Notes: generated by a model not told the origin, from the letters alone. A stretch of 41,269 bases of DNA from an uncultured Bacteroides sp. (GCA_945865495.1 CAMBEF010000002.1:1-41269); one strand, 5' to 3'. Shown: positions 33,567 to 41,269, counted from the first letter of the stretch. Translations and numbers: made by a program.

Positions 33567-35996
33567 ATGAAGAAAAACGGAAGCCTTGGAAGGTATGCAC
33601 ATTGGGGAAGCTGGCTTGTCCTTACGGCATGTGCGTGCGCAGTGTCAGTCGGACTTGAGCGGTTTGTGGTGTTTCTGACAAAAGCATATTGCAGTAAGAT
33701 AATAATGGATTGCGCAAGCATAATAACGGTTGTCATACTTGCGTTTATATTTAATCTGATGAGAGCATTTATTGTAAGCAGGGAAAAAAGTGTCCGCAGA
33801 TACACAATGCCGGTAATTGCACTTCTGTTTGTATTGTGGGTATTGGCGGTATGGTATCTGTTCCGGGCTGATTGCAGTAATTTTCTGGATGCATCTGTTC
33901 AGGAAATTGTTCCTGTAATAAACAGTTATTATCATGTGCATATACTATATAAGACCGTAAGCGGAATAGGCTATATGAGTCAGACAATAGGTGCGCTTGT
34001 ACTGCTTGCACCGATTTATGCGGTAATTACATGGGAGATAATAATGAAGCTTAAGTCAGCAGTTTCATTGGCGGTATTTGGAATATTGTTTGCTGCGTCA
34101 CTTATGCTCGGACTTGTTCCGGATATTCTTCCGGTTGCCTGTATGCTTGTCGGCGCGATTGCCGTAATACCTGCATCACAGGGAAGAACGAAGGGGGCAT
34201 ATGAGGCTGCAATACTTGGCGGTATAGCTGTTGTTGCTGCTGTTATTGCACATTCGGCAGGTACTCCTATGGTAAATGAGGCCATGAAGACAACGGAGGA
34301 TACCAAGGTGAAGGTTGCTTCATTCTGGAATGACGGAGGCGGCAGCAGATGGAGCATTGACAATCTTTTTCCGTCACTTGCGTCAGGAGGTGTCAACGGA
34401 GGACAGCTTGGAAAGATTGCCGGCTTTACATACACGGATAAGACCTATCTTGAGATTAAGGTAAATATAAAGCCGGAGGGTCCGGTATATATGAGAGCAT
34501 TTATCGGCGGTGATTATACAGGGGACAGTTGGACAACTGCTGATGAAAGCCGTGAGCATGATGCAGACAGGATTGCGCATGCTGCATATGAGCAGATTTA
34601 CAGATACAGACGTGATTCTATAGGTGAAAGCAATATGGAGGTAAGCCGTGTAAGGGCATCAGACCAATATGTGTACAGACCATATGCGGTTGCGGAGGAT
34701 ACATATCCTGCGGCATCACAAACGCAGTATTCGTATACATTTTATCAGAACAGATGGCCTCTGGGAGTGTATTATACTGGAGCGCTGAATGATACTTCGA
34801 TGTCACAGCAGGAGAAAAGCTATCGCAATTATGTGTACAATACATTTACAAATGTGCCTTCAATAGGGCTGGATACGCTTAAGGATGAATGCCGCCGTGC
34901 CAATACGGGAAGCTTTGAACTGGCATATAAGTTCATTGTGACAAGGCTTCAGCAATGTACATACAATATGGATGTTGGCGTAACACCGGAAGATGCGGAC
35001 TTCATTAATTATTTTCTTTATGACAGACATGAGGGTTACTGTACACATTTTGCATCTGCGGCAGCAATAATGTTCAGAATGGCAGGCTATCCTGCACGCT
35101 ATGTGACAGGATATGTTGTTGACAGGGATGCATTTAACGAAACAGGATATAATGAATATACTGCGGAAGTGAAAGACCGTAAGGCTCATGCGTGGACGGA
35201 GGTCTATCTTGACGGAACCGGCTGGGTTGTTGTTGATGCGACACCGGGATATGTGAATAACAATTATGCAACGGTATACAGTATAACATCATCAAAGGCG
35301 GTGGCTTCCAATGTGTCAGCGGGAAACACTGAGCAGCAGACAGCCTCAGGTAATGGCGGTACAGACGGTGCCGGAAGAACAGGAGCGGATGGGACGGATT
35401 CATCTGACGGTGCAGATTCCGGTGACGCAAGTACAACGGATGGCAATGGAACAAATAACGGCGGCAATGGGGCATCCGGCATCAATACAGACGGCGGGCA
35501 GAGCATTGGCGGACTTGTAATTCCTGCTCCGGTAATGAAGGTGATAAAAGCGGTATTGCTGCTTCTGGCGGTCTGCATTGCAATATTTGTGGCTGTGGCA
35601 GCAATAATGGCACTGATATATGCAGTGATGCGCACTATTGTCACACGAGGGCTCAGGCTTCCTGCACGCGGAGATTATAACAGCATAGTTGAGAAAAAAT
35701 TTCATTGGCTGTATAATATTGCTTTAAGCGCAGGATTACCGGATAATATTAATTCAGCAGGTGCAAGGTTCATCAATATGTTCACGGAGCATTTTGAGAA
35801 TATTGACAGGTCAGCATATAAAGCGGTAATTGATATAGTAAGGCGTGCCAATTATTCGGATGATAAGATATCCAGGGCAGAAGCCGATAAGGTGCTGCAA
35901 TGCTGCAAAAAGATGCTTATACATGAGGAACGCAGGCTGTCGCCTGTTCAACGCTGGAAATTATATTTTAATATATTATCAGGGCGCGGCAGATAG
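33567..35996 (+). CDS. membrane-anchored transglutaminase-like protein (TgpA type)
   Basis: An 809-residue protein. Five to six helices fill residues about 10-240, followed by an extracytoplasmic region. The transglutaminase core has catalytic Cys in EGYCTHFASA (near 492), His in KAHAWTEVYL (near 540) and Asp in VVVDATPG (near 557). A Gly/Asn/Asp/Thr-rich linker (about 575-645), one more helix (655-690) and a C-terminal cytoplasmic domain with a DUF4129-like place follow. The complete triad suggests a working cysteine protease, amidase or crosslinker outside the membrane. It forms an operon with the MoxR and DUF58 genes. Confidence 0.92.
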   Translation: MKKNGSLGRYAHWGSWLVLTACACAVSVGLERFVVFLTKAYCSKIIMDCASIITVVILAFIFNLMRAFIVSREKSVRRYTMPVIALLFVLWVLAVWYLFRADCSNFLDASVQEIVPVINSYYHVHILYKTVSGIGYMSQTIGALVLLAPIYAVITWEIIMKLKSAVSLAVFGILFAASLMLGLVPDILPVACMLVGAIAVIPASQGRTKGAYEAAILGGIAVVAAVIAHSAGTPMVNEAMKTTEDTKVKVASFWNDGGGSRWSIDNLFPSLASGGVNGGQLGKIAGFTYTDKTYLEIKVNIKPEGPVYMRAFIGGDYTGDSWTTADESREHDADRIAHAAYEQIYRYRRDSIGESNMEVSRVRASDQYVYRPYAVAEDTYPAASQTQYSYTFYQNRWPLGVYYTGALNDTSMSQQEKSYRNYVYNTFTNVPSIGLDTLKDECRRANTGSFELAYKFIVTRLQQCTYNMDVGVTPEDADFINYFLYDRHEGYCTHFASAAAIMFRMAGYPARYVTGYVVDRDAFNETGYNEYTAEVKDRKAHAWTEVYLDGTGWVVVDATPGYVNNNYATVYSITSSKAVASNVSAGNTEQQTASGNGGTDGAGRTGADGTDSSDGADSGDASTTDGNGTNNGGNGASGINTDGGQSIGGLVIPAPVMKVIKAVLLLLAVCIAIFVAVAAIMALIYAVMRTIVTRGLRLPARGDYNSIVEKKFHWLYNIALSAGLPDNINSAGARFINMFTEHFENIDRSAYKAVIDIVRRANYSDDKISRAEADKVLQCCKKMLIHEERRLSPVQRWKLYFNILSGRGR

Positions 35997-36035
35997 ATAA
36001 AAATTGCAAAATTATGGAATCAATGGAGGTTAATT

Positions 36036-36656
36036 ATGAAGGTTATTCTTGTAAATGGAAGTCCACACGAGAAGGGCTGTACATATACGGCACTTACTGA
36101 GGTGGAAAAGACTCTTAACAAAGAAGGCATAGAGACAGAGATGCTGTGGCTTGGCAATGAGCCGGTCGCAGGCTGTATCGGATGCGGAGCGTGCCTTAAG
36201 AGCGGCAGATGCTTCCGTAATGATGTGGTTAATACATTTATAGAGAAAATGTCGCAGGCAGACGGATTTGTATTCGGAAGCCCGGTTCACTTTGCATCAG
36301 CCTCAGGTGAGCTTACAAGCTTTATGGACAGAGCATTCTACGGAAGAGGCAGCCTTGTTGCGGGCAAGCCGGCAGCAGCAGTTGTAAGCTGCAGACGTGG
36401 TGGCGCAACGGCAGCATTTGACCAGATTAACAAATATTTCTCTATTTCAAATATGCCTATCGTTACTTCACAGTATTGGAATCAGGTTCACGGCAACACG
36501 CCGGAGCAGGTTGTTCAGGATGAGGAGGGTATGCAGACGATGCGTACACTCGGAATGAATATGGCATGGCTCCTGAAGTGCATTGAGGCAGGTAAGAAGG
36601 CCGGAATTGACAGACCGGAGTATGAGAAGAAGATTGCGACTAATTATATAAGGTGA
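36036..36656 (+). CDS. NADPH-dependent FMN reductase / iron-sulfur flavoprotein-like
   Basis: A 206-residue flavodoxin-fold protein. The N-terminus VILVNGSPHEKGCT is the FMN phosphate-binding loop, followed by GCIGCGACLKSGRC, a Cys pattern of the iron-sulfur flavoprotein group, and FGSPVHFASASGELTSFMDR for the flavin site. Such proteins reduce quinones, nitro-compounds or act as electron carriers in anaerobes. GGAGG precedes the start. It follows the transglutaminase gene by 40 bp and may be read through from it. It is followed by the GC-rich structured gap. Confidence 0.92.
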   Translation: MKVILVNGSPHEKGCTYTALTEVEKTLNKEGIETEMLWLGNEPVAGCIGCGACLKSGRCFRNDVVNTFIEKMSQADGFVFGSPVHFASASGELTSFMDRAFYGRGSLVAGKPAAAVVSCRRGGATAAFDQINKYFSISNMPIVTSQYWNQVHGNTPEQVVQDEEGMQTMRTLGMNMAWLLKCIEAGKKAGIDRPEYEKKIATNYIR

Positions 36657-36660
36657 TGGG

Positions 36661-36787
36661 GTGATTTGTGTGTGGCCCGCGGCGCCCGCTCCCGCTACGA
36701 TGCAGACGCAGCGGATACTAATGCTGCAAAGGACGCAGCATAAGTACCGGCGTCTGCATAGTGCGCCGCAAACCACACACAAATCAC
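36661..36787. repeat. large GC-rich nested cruciform/hairpin
   Basis: A 127-nt nearly complete fold. Outer arms are a 15-bp perfect stem (36661-36675 with 36773-36787). Inside follow GCGGCGC/GCGCCGC, ATGCAGACGC/GCGTCTGCAT, a CGG-TACT/AGTACCG step with one bulge, and a terminal ATGCTGC/GCAGCAT around AAAGGAC. The base composition is far more GC-rich than the genes on either side. It carries no credible ORF; the ORFs crossing it are frame shadows. Confidence 0.8.
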
Positions 36788-36802
36788 AGCAGGATTACGC
36801 GG

Positions 36803-36869
36803 GGCGCGGCTTCTGCGAAGCGCGCCGGGTGGGGGTGCGTGCATCTTGGATGCACGGCACCACCCACCC
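36803..36869. repeat. two further GC-rich hairpins
   Basis: GGCGCG(G)CTTC pairs with GAAGCGCGCC around TGC (36803-36826). GGGTGGGGGTGC and GTGCATC pair with GATGCAC and GGCACCACCCACCC around TTG (36827-36869). The remaining 36870-37050 is GC-rich at first, then an ordinary leader; CACAAATCAC recurs at about 37015, echoing the outer arm of the cruciform. No gene was found in 36657-37050. Confidence 0.75.
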
Positions 36870-37050
36870 CTAGCCATGCGCTATATTGGGGGCGTGAATG
36901 AAGTGAGATTTTGGCGGGGAGAGATGTGAGATGAGGTGTGGTTGGATGCGCACAGCGAGAGCGTGCCTGCGTTGCCTTGCCGCCCTTCAGGCGTCACCTG
37001 CCGAAACACTTGCTCACAAATCACACTTTTTCAGAAGGGAGACACACAAC

Positions 37051-38166
37051 ATGAAGGTTCTGGTTCTGTCATGTGCCACCGGCGGAGGACACAATGCCTG
37101 TGGTGCGGGAATTGCGGAAGCACTGACGGATTGCGGTCATGTGGCTGATTTTATGCCTAATTATCTTGCTTTGCACGGCAAGCTTGTGGACAGGGCTGTG
37201 TGCGGCGCATATGTCAAGAGCGTCAAGGTGTGTCCGGCGGCATTTCGTGGTGTGTATCACATCGGAAGAGCTGTAAGCACATTTAACCATAATATCAATA
37301 TAAAGTCGCCTGTGTACTATGCTAACGCGGGTATGGCGCAGCATCTTGCGGATGTGATTGAAAATGGTCATTACGATGCCATTGTGATGCCGCACCTCTA
37401 TCCGGTTGAGACGATTACATGGATGAAGAGGAATGGCTACAGACTGCCGCTTACGATTGCGGTTGCGACGGATTATACGAGTATTCCGTTCTGGGAAGAG
37501 ACCGACAGTGATTATTATGTCATACCGCATGAGGACTGCATGGAGGACTTTGTAAGACGCGGAATCGACAGGGATAAGCTGATACCTCTCGGAATACCTG
37601 CTCCAAGGGATTTTATTGCGGATAATACACGCACTGCAAATGATATATGCCGTGACATACTTGTCATGGGTGGAAGCATGGGAGCTGGCAGAATGTCACA
37701 GATTGTGGGAGAGCTCCGAGGTGAGCTGATAAAAAACGGACTGCCTGAGTGCAGCATAACTGCAATATGCGGCAATAATGGAAAGCTTCACGCGAGAATG
37801 CTTGAAAGCTATGGAACTGACAGGCATATAAATGTTCTCGGCTATGTCAATAATGTTTATGATTACATGAATAAATGCGATGTAATATTTACTAAGCCGG
37901 GCGGTCTTACAGCAACACAGAGTGCGATAATGAGGATTCCGGCAGTATTTATGGAACCTCTGTCAGACTGTGAGAAGGCTAACAGTGAGCTGTTTGTAAG
38001 GCATGGAATGGCAATAGCGCCAAAGCGTGAGAATCTTGTAAATGAAGGCGTGGCACTGATAAAATCATGGAGCAGGCGGCAGCAGATGATAGAAGCCCAG
38101 AAGCTGTGCATCAAAGGAAACTGCGGCATGGAGCTTGCTCACATAATTGAGGAGTTATGCAGATGA
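37051..38166 (+). CDS. MGDG-synthase-like glycolipid glycosyltransferase
   Basis: A 371-residue GT28-type protein. I chose ATG 37051 after GAAGGGAGA; the track's 36931 start extends into the structured gap. The N-terminal domain has SCATGGGHNACG near residue 8 and the MGDG-synthase-like acceptor region. The C-terminal sugar-nucleotide domain has LVMGGSMG and FTKPGGLTATQSAIMRIP. Relatives such as UgtP move glucose or galactose onto diacylglycerol at the inner membrane. Its stop overlaps plsY by ATGA, linking it to membrane lipid synthesis. The exact sugar and acceptor are not known. Confidence 0.88.
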   Translation: MKVLVLSCATGGGHNACGAGIAEALTDCGHVADFMPNYLALHGKLVDRAVCGAYVKSVKVCPAAFRGVYHIGRAVSTFNHNINIKSPVYYANAGMAQHLADVIENGHYDAIVMPHLYPVETITWMKRNGYRLPLTIAVATDYTSIPFWEETDSDYYVIPHEDCMEDFVRRGIDRDKLIPLGIPAPRDFIADNTRTANDICRDILVMGGSMGAGRMSQIVGELRGELIKNGLPECSITAICGNNGKLHARMLESYGTDRHINVLGYVNNVYDYMNKCDVIFTKPGGLTATQSAIMRIPAVFMEPLSDCEKANSELFVRHGMAIAPKRENLVNEGVALIKSWSRRQQMIEAQKLCIKGNCGMELAHIIEELCR

Positions 38167-38753
38167 AAGTTATGCTGATATTTGCCATAGCCGGATATGT
38201 ATGCGGAAGCTTTATGTCGGCATACTATATACCGCAATGGCTGTATGACATGGATGTTGCCCTGGTGAGTGATGACGGGAATCCGGGGGCTGCAAATGTA
38301 TTTAAAAATGCAGGCGTGCCGTGTGGTATATTGGTGCTTGTGGCAGATCTGCTCAAGGGCTATCTTCCGGTGCATATGGCGCTTAATTATATACCTGAGC
38401 AGTCAATGCTCATAATACCTGTGCTGATTGCGCCTGTGCTTGGTCATGCATATCCGGTGTTCAGAAGGTTCAGGGGAGGCAAAGCAATAGCAGTGTCATT
38501 CGGTGTGCTTATCGGTCTTGCGCCGGACTGGGTGCCTGCGCTGTGCCTTGCATTTTTCTATATATTGTTTTCGGCGGTCAGGCTTAACCCGCATTCCAGA
38601 CGGTCGATAATAACATTTACATGCTGGTGGGCAGCGCTTGCTGCAATGAGATATGATAAGAGTGTGTGTATTGCCGCCGTCATAATCTCTGCGGTGGTTG
38701 TGCATAAGCATATACGGGCAGAAAAAAAGTCATATGATATATGTAACCGTTGA
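38163..38753 (+). CDS. plsY: glycerol-3-phosphate acyltransferase
   Basis: A 196-residue polytopic membrane enzyme that moves an acyl group from acyl-phosphate to glycerol 3-phosphate, the first step of phospholipid synthesis. The start is ATG 38163, overlapping the previous stop as ATGA, with GAGGAG nine bases upstream. Family motifs: SDDGNPGAANVFKNAG (near residues 35-52), GHAYPVFRRFRGGKA (near 95-110) and five or so helices. Translational coupling to a glycolipid glycosyltransferase suggests linked control of phospholipid and glycolipid supply. The stop codon sits in the loop of the downstream terminator. Confidence 0.92.
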   Translation: MKVMLIFAIAGYVCGSFMSAYYIPQWLYDMDVALVSDDGNPGAANVFKNAGVPCGILVLVADLLKGYLPVHMALNYIPEQSMLIIPVLIAPVLGHAYPVFRRFRGGKAIAVSFGVLIGLAPDWVPALCLAFFYILFSAVRLNPHSRRSIITFTCWWAALAAMRYDKSVCIAAVIISAVVVHKHIRAEKKSYDICNR

Positions 38754-38782
38754 AAAACGGCGATATATCATATGACTTTTTT
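38723..38782. terminator. bidirectional terminator between plsY and ilvE
   Basis: A 20-bp perfect stem (38723-38742 with 38763-38782) with A-run on the left and T-run on the right, so it works on both strands. The 20-nt loop contains the plsY TGA stop and a small CCGTT/AACGG stem. The ilvE stop codon is four bases outside it. Confidence 0.9.
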
Positions 38783-38785
38783 AAA

Positions 38786-39811
38786 TTACTTTATTACCTT
38801 AATCCATCCCTCTGGAGCTTCGATACGGCCCATCTGGATGCCTGTAAGTGTCTCATAAAGCTTCTTGGTTACAGGACCCATCTCTGTCATTCCGCTTGGG
38901 AAGCAGATTTCCTTGCCATGATCAACAATCTTGCCGACAGGTGAGATAACTGCGGCTGTACCACAGAGACCACACTCAGCAAAATCCTTAACTTCGTCAA
39001 AGTAAACTTCTCTTGTCTCAGCCTTGAGTCCAAGGTAATGCTCAGCAACGTACATAAGTGAACGACGTGTGATTGATGGAAGAATACTGTCTGACTTAGG
39101 TGTTACAACTGTGCCATCCTTTGTAACGAAGATGAAGTTAGCACCACCTGTCTCTTCAACCTTAGTTCTTGTTGCAGCATCAAGGTACATGTTCTCATCA
39201 TAACCTTCCTGATGAGCAGATACGATTGCATGAAGGCTCATTGCATAGTTAAGACCAGCCTTGATGTGACCTGTTCCGTGAGGAGCCGCACGGTCAAAAT
39301 CTGAAACTCTGATTGTAAGAGGCTTAGCGCCGCCCTTGAAGTATGGACCAACAGGAGTTGTAAGAATTCTGAACTGATATTCCTCAGCAGGCTTAACACC
39401 GATTACGGCGTTGCTTCCGAACATATATGGACGAATGTATAATGTTGCACCTGAACCATAAGGTGGTACATAAGCTTCGTTAGCTTCAACAGTCTTAACA
39501 ACTGCCTCAACAAACTTGTCCTCAGGGTAAGCAGGCATCTCAAGTCTTCTTGCTGAGTTAGCCATACGCTCTGCGTTGAGGTCAGGACGGAATGTTACGA
39601 TATGTCCATCCTCTGTTGTGTAAGCCTTAAGTCCTTCAAAGCATGACTGTGAATACTGGAAAACACATGCGCACTCGTTAAGTACGACATTAGGATCAGA
39701 TGTAAGTGTTCCCTCATCCCATGCTCCGTTCTTGTAATTAGCAACAAATCTCTTGTCTGTAGGCATGTAGGCAAATCCAAGATTGCCCCAGTCGATATCT
39801 TTCTTTTCCAT
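38786..39811 (-). CDS. ilvE: branched-chain amino acid aminotransferase
   Basis: A 341-residue class IV aminotransferase. It makes leucine, isoleucine and valine from their keto acids and glutamate, using pyridoxal phosphate. The motif GTGHIKAGLNYAMS holds the PLP-binding Lys (near 183), and EETGGANFIFVTKDG, FDEVKDFAECGLCGTAAVISPVG are typical of the type II (ilvE/BCAT) group. GAAAGGAAGG precedes the start. It stands alone with its own promoter and shares the terminator with plsY. Confidence 0.95.
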   Translation of the reverse strand: MEKKDIDWGNLGFAYMPTDKRFVANYKNGAWDEGTLTSDPNVVLNECACVFQYSQSCFEGLKAYTTEDGHIVTFRPDLNAERMANSARRLEMPAYPEDKFVEAVVKTVEANEAYVPPYGSGATLYIRPYMFGSNAVIGVKPAEEYQFRILTTPVGPYFKGGAKPLTIRVSDFDRAAPHGTGHIKAGLNYAMSLHAIVSAHQEGYDENMYLDAATRTKVEETGGANFIFVTKDGTVVTPKSDSILPSITRRSLMYVAEHYLGLKAETREVYFDEVKDFAECGLCGTAAVISPVGKIVDHGKEICFPSGMTEMGPVTKKLYETLTGIQMGRIEAPEGWIKVIK

Positions 39812-39852
39812 TACTGAATCCTTCCTTTCGACTATATAAATAAATTATCTCA

Positions 39853-39881
39853 AGTATAAGTCACGAATTTAAGAATGTCAA
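39853..39881 (-). promoter_or_regulatory. promoter of ilvE (reverse strand)
   Basis: On the reverse strand, TTGACA (39876-39881), a 17-bp spacer and TATACT (39853-39858). An AGAAT/ATTCT inverted repeat overlaps the -35 region and could be an operator, but no T-box or CodY-type signal was recognised. Confidence 0.7.
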
Positions 39882-39925
39882 CAATTCTCTTGATTTGACA
39901 TGATTTTAATAGGTAGAAATAGGAA

Positions 39926-39977
39926 TTGACTTATCTGTATCATTTGTGTAAAATATCATTAAGAGTAATAGTTATTA
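39926..39977 (+). promoter_or_regulatory. perR promoter with Per-box-like palindrome
   Basis: TTGACT (39926-39931), a 17-bp spacer and TAAAAT (39949-39954). TAATA-GT-TATTA lies at 39966-39977, just after the predicted start site, and resembles half of the Bacillus Per box (TTATAATNATTATAA). This fits autoregulation by PerR; the assignment is inferred. Confidence 0.6.
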
Positions 39978-40025
39978 ATTTTAAAATAATAATAAAATTA
40001 AAAGGATTTAAAAAGAGGTGATGAT

Positions 40026-40463
40026 ATGGCAGCAATAAAACACAGCAGACAGAGGGACGCGATTTTTACATTTCTTATAAGCCGAAAGGATCATCCGACA
40101 GCGGAGGTTGTTTATGAGAATGTCCGCAAGGAATTCCCCAAGATAAGTCTTGGTACTGTATACCGTAATCTTACCCTGCTTGTTGATATGGGGCATGCAA
40201 TTAAGGTTCCGTGTGATGACGGCTCAGTGCATTTTGACGGCAATGTAAGCCCTCACTATCATTTTGAATGTACGCGGTGCGGAGCGATAATCGACCTTAT
40301 GAATATAGATGCCAGGAAGCTCATGGCAATAGATGAGATGGTTCAGGACGGATTTGACGGAAAGATTCAGGGACATCAGTTGTTTTTCAGCGGCATTTGT
40401 CCGGCATGTATAAAAAAAGAAAATAAAAGCAAAATAAGTGTTGACAATATTGATAAAAAATGA
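40026..40463 (+). CDS. perR: Fur-family regulator, PerR type
   Basis: A 145-residue metal-dependent repressor. The start follows AAGAGGTGATG. Winged-helix residues LGTVYRNLTLLVDMGHAIKV form the DNA-binding part. The regulatory-site segment VHFDGNVSPHYH matches the Asp and His ligands of PerR. CTRC and CPAC are the structural zinc-site cysteines. PerR senses H2O2 by iron-catalysed oxidation of His. The adjacent reverse rubrerythrin is the expected target, as for PerR in Clostridium acetobutylicum. A role as Fur or Zur is less likely by neighbour and ligand pattern. Confidence 0.88.
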   Translation: MAAIKHSRQRDAIFTFLISRKDHPTAEVVYENVRKEFPKISLGTVYRNLTLLVDMGHAIKVPCDDGSVHFDGNVSPHYHFECTRCGAIIDLMNIDARKLMAIDEMVQDGFDGKIQGHQLFFSGICPACIKKENKSKISVDNIDKK

Positions 40464-40499
40464 TAAATTAATATCAACAACAAAACAGTAATCATTACT
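40441..40499 (+). promoter_or_regulatory. rubrerythrin promoter with Per-box-like palindrome
   Basis: TTGACA (40441-40446), a 17-bp spacer and TAAATT (40464-40469); the -35 box lies within the last codons of perR. AGTAAT-C-ATTACT (40487-40499) is a perfect 13-bp palindrome with the Per-box layout, placed just after the predicted start. An AATCATTA/TAATGATT inverted repeat overlaps it. Confidence 0.65.
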
Positions 40500-40552
40500 A
40501 ATATGTTAATGATTGCGATAGAACATTTATGATTTTAAAGGAGGATAACAAT

Positions 40553-41092
40553 ATGAAGTTTGTATGTACAGTTTGCGGATATGTATATGAAGGAGATGCA
40601 GCACCGGCTGAGTGTCCGGTATGCCATGCACCTGCTGACAAGTTCAAGGTTCAGGATTCAGGCATGACATGGGCTGCAGAGCATACGGTAGGAGTTGCAC
40701 AGGGTGTAAGCGAGGACATCATGGCAGACTTAAGAGCTAACTTTAACGGTGAGTGCTCAGAGGTCGGTATGTATCTTGCAATGGCAAGAGTTGCATTCAG
40801 AGAAGGATATCCTGAGATTGGACTTTACTATGAGAAGGCTGCTTATGAAGAGGCAGAGCATGCTGCCAAGTTTGCGGAACTCCTTGGCGAGGTTGTAACA
40901 GACAGCACTAAGAAGAATCTTGAACTCAGAGTTGCTGCTGAGAACGGCGCAACAGCAGGCAAGACAGACCTTGCTAAGCGTGCTAAGGCTGCTAACCTTG
41001 ATGCAATCCATGATACAGTTCATGAGATGGCTAGGGATGAGGCCAGACACGGAAGAGCTTTTGAAGGCCTGTTAAAGAGATACTTTGGTTAA
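40553..41092 (+). CDS. reverse rubrerythrin (NADH peroxidase component)
   Basis: A 179-residue protein starting at ATG 40553 after AAAGGAGG. An N-terminal rubredoxin domain (CTVCGY and CPVCHAP, residues 4-29) precedes a ferritin-like di-iron domain with EEAEH and DEARH ligand helices. This order is reversed from classical rubrerythrin and is typical of clostridial reverse rubrerythrins, which reduce H2O2 and, in combination with reductases, O2. A Per-box-like palindrome lies upstream and the perR gene precedes it. It ends before a terminator. Confidence 0.95.
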   Translation: MKFVCTVCGYVYEGDAAPAECPVCHAPADKFKVQDSGMTWAAEHTVGVAQGVSEDIMADLRANFNGECSEVGMYLAMARVAFREGYPEIGLYYEKAAYEEAEHAAKFAELLGEVVTDSTKKNLELRVAAENGATAGKTDLAKRAKAANLDAIHDTVHEMARDEARHGRAFEGLLKRYFG

Positions 41093-41141
41093 TTGACAGC
41101 AGGATTTAATAGTCTGAGAGCCACTTAATATAAGGATTGGT

Positions 41142-41178
41142 AAAAGGAATGAGTACTTATGTGCTTGTTCCTTTTTTT
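41142..41178 (+). terminator. terminator after reverse rubrerythrin
   Basis: AAAAGGAATGAGTAC pairs imperfectly with GTGCTTGTTCCTTTT around TTAT, followed by a T-run, about 50 bp past the stop. Confidence 0.8.
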
Positions 41179-41180
41179 GC

Positions 41181-41209
41181 TTGTGTTTTTGCCCGTACTC
41201 TGCTACAAT
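41181..41209 (+). promoter_or_regulatory. promoter for a gene beyond the window
   Basis: TTGTGT (41181-41186), a 17-bp spacer and TACAAT (41204-41209), directly after the rubrerythrin terminator. No coding start is visible before the window ends. Confidence 0.5.
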
Positions 41210-41269
41210 CAACACAAAGCATATATTCTACAATTCAACAACGTAAGTTGATCTAATTTCTAATCTTTA

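Noticed and set aside
36661-36787. Rho-independent terminator after the flavoprotein gene
   Set aside because: The structure is far larger than a terminator and lacks a T-run at its 3' end.
36931-37050. N-terminal extension of the glycosyltransferase
   Set aside because: It runs through GC-rich non-coding DNA; GAAGGGAGA precedes ATG 37051, which starts exactly at the conserved domain.

Overview
The window looks like a chromosomal segment of a low-GC anaerobic Firmicute, most likely a Lachnospiraceae member (Lachnospira/Roseburia-type, judged from protein style only, not confirmed). Supporting signs are strong GGAGG-type ribosome sites, a PPi-type phosphofructokinase, PerR with a reverse rubrerythrin, the MoxR/DUF58/transglutaminase trio, and a VTC-domain/DUF4956/Cthe_2159-like surface module. 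I see no transposase, integrase, phage gene, rRNA or CRISPR array.

Layout. 1-7.8 kb: the 3' part of a giant SMC/MukB/JetC-like ATPase whose start lies outside the window, then a TPR/acidic/AAA-like protein of unknown function. 7.9-11.7 kb: transketolase, PPi-type phosphofructokinase and a DUF3783 protein. 11.7-16.2 kb: a MarR repressor divergent from a heterodimeric ABC exporter, with a perfect palindrome over the exporter promoter. 16.2-19.5 kb: two long hairpins in the convergent gap, a MATE efflux pump and a D,D-carboxypeptidase. 19.6-20.9 kb: trmB and tRNA-Lys(CTT). 21-26.7 kb: a lipoprotein, an SGNH hydrolase and two tandem OmpR-type two-component systems. 26.9-30.3 kb: VTC-domain protein, DUF4956 membrane protein and a beta-helix carbohydrate-binding lipoprotein. 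30.4-36.7 kb: an AraC regulator divergent from MoxR ATPase, DUF58, a transglutaminase-like membrane protein and a flavin reductase. 37-39.8 kb: an MGDG-synthase-like glycosyltransferase overlapping plsY, convergent with a branched-chain aminotransferase. 40-41.1 kb: perR and reverse rubrerythrin, each with a Per-box-like palindrome.

The most unusual signals are non-coding. (i) A roughly 170-bp hairpin-rich element occurs twice (about 14.12-14.29 and 27.57-27.74 kb). Each copy sits between two operon genes and ends in the Shine-Dalgarno of the downstream gene; the last 106 nt differ at only two positions. (ii) Two adjacent long hairpins at 16.24-16.46 kb have unrelated stems but nearly the same 20-nt loop in opposite orientation. 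(iii) A GC-rich nested cruciform lies at 36.66-36.87 kb. These, the SMC-like ATPase with no visible nuclease partner, and the two-component/VTC/DUF4956/beta-helix block are the best places to look for undescribed biology.

Functional links inferred: the carbon enzymes may connect the pentose-phosphate pathway to PPi-dependent glycolysis; the exporter is probably controlled by its MarR neighbour; the two-component block may control the surface module next to it; and the peroxide-defence pair is probably PerR-regulated.
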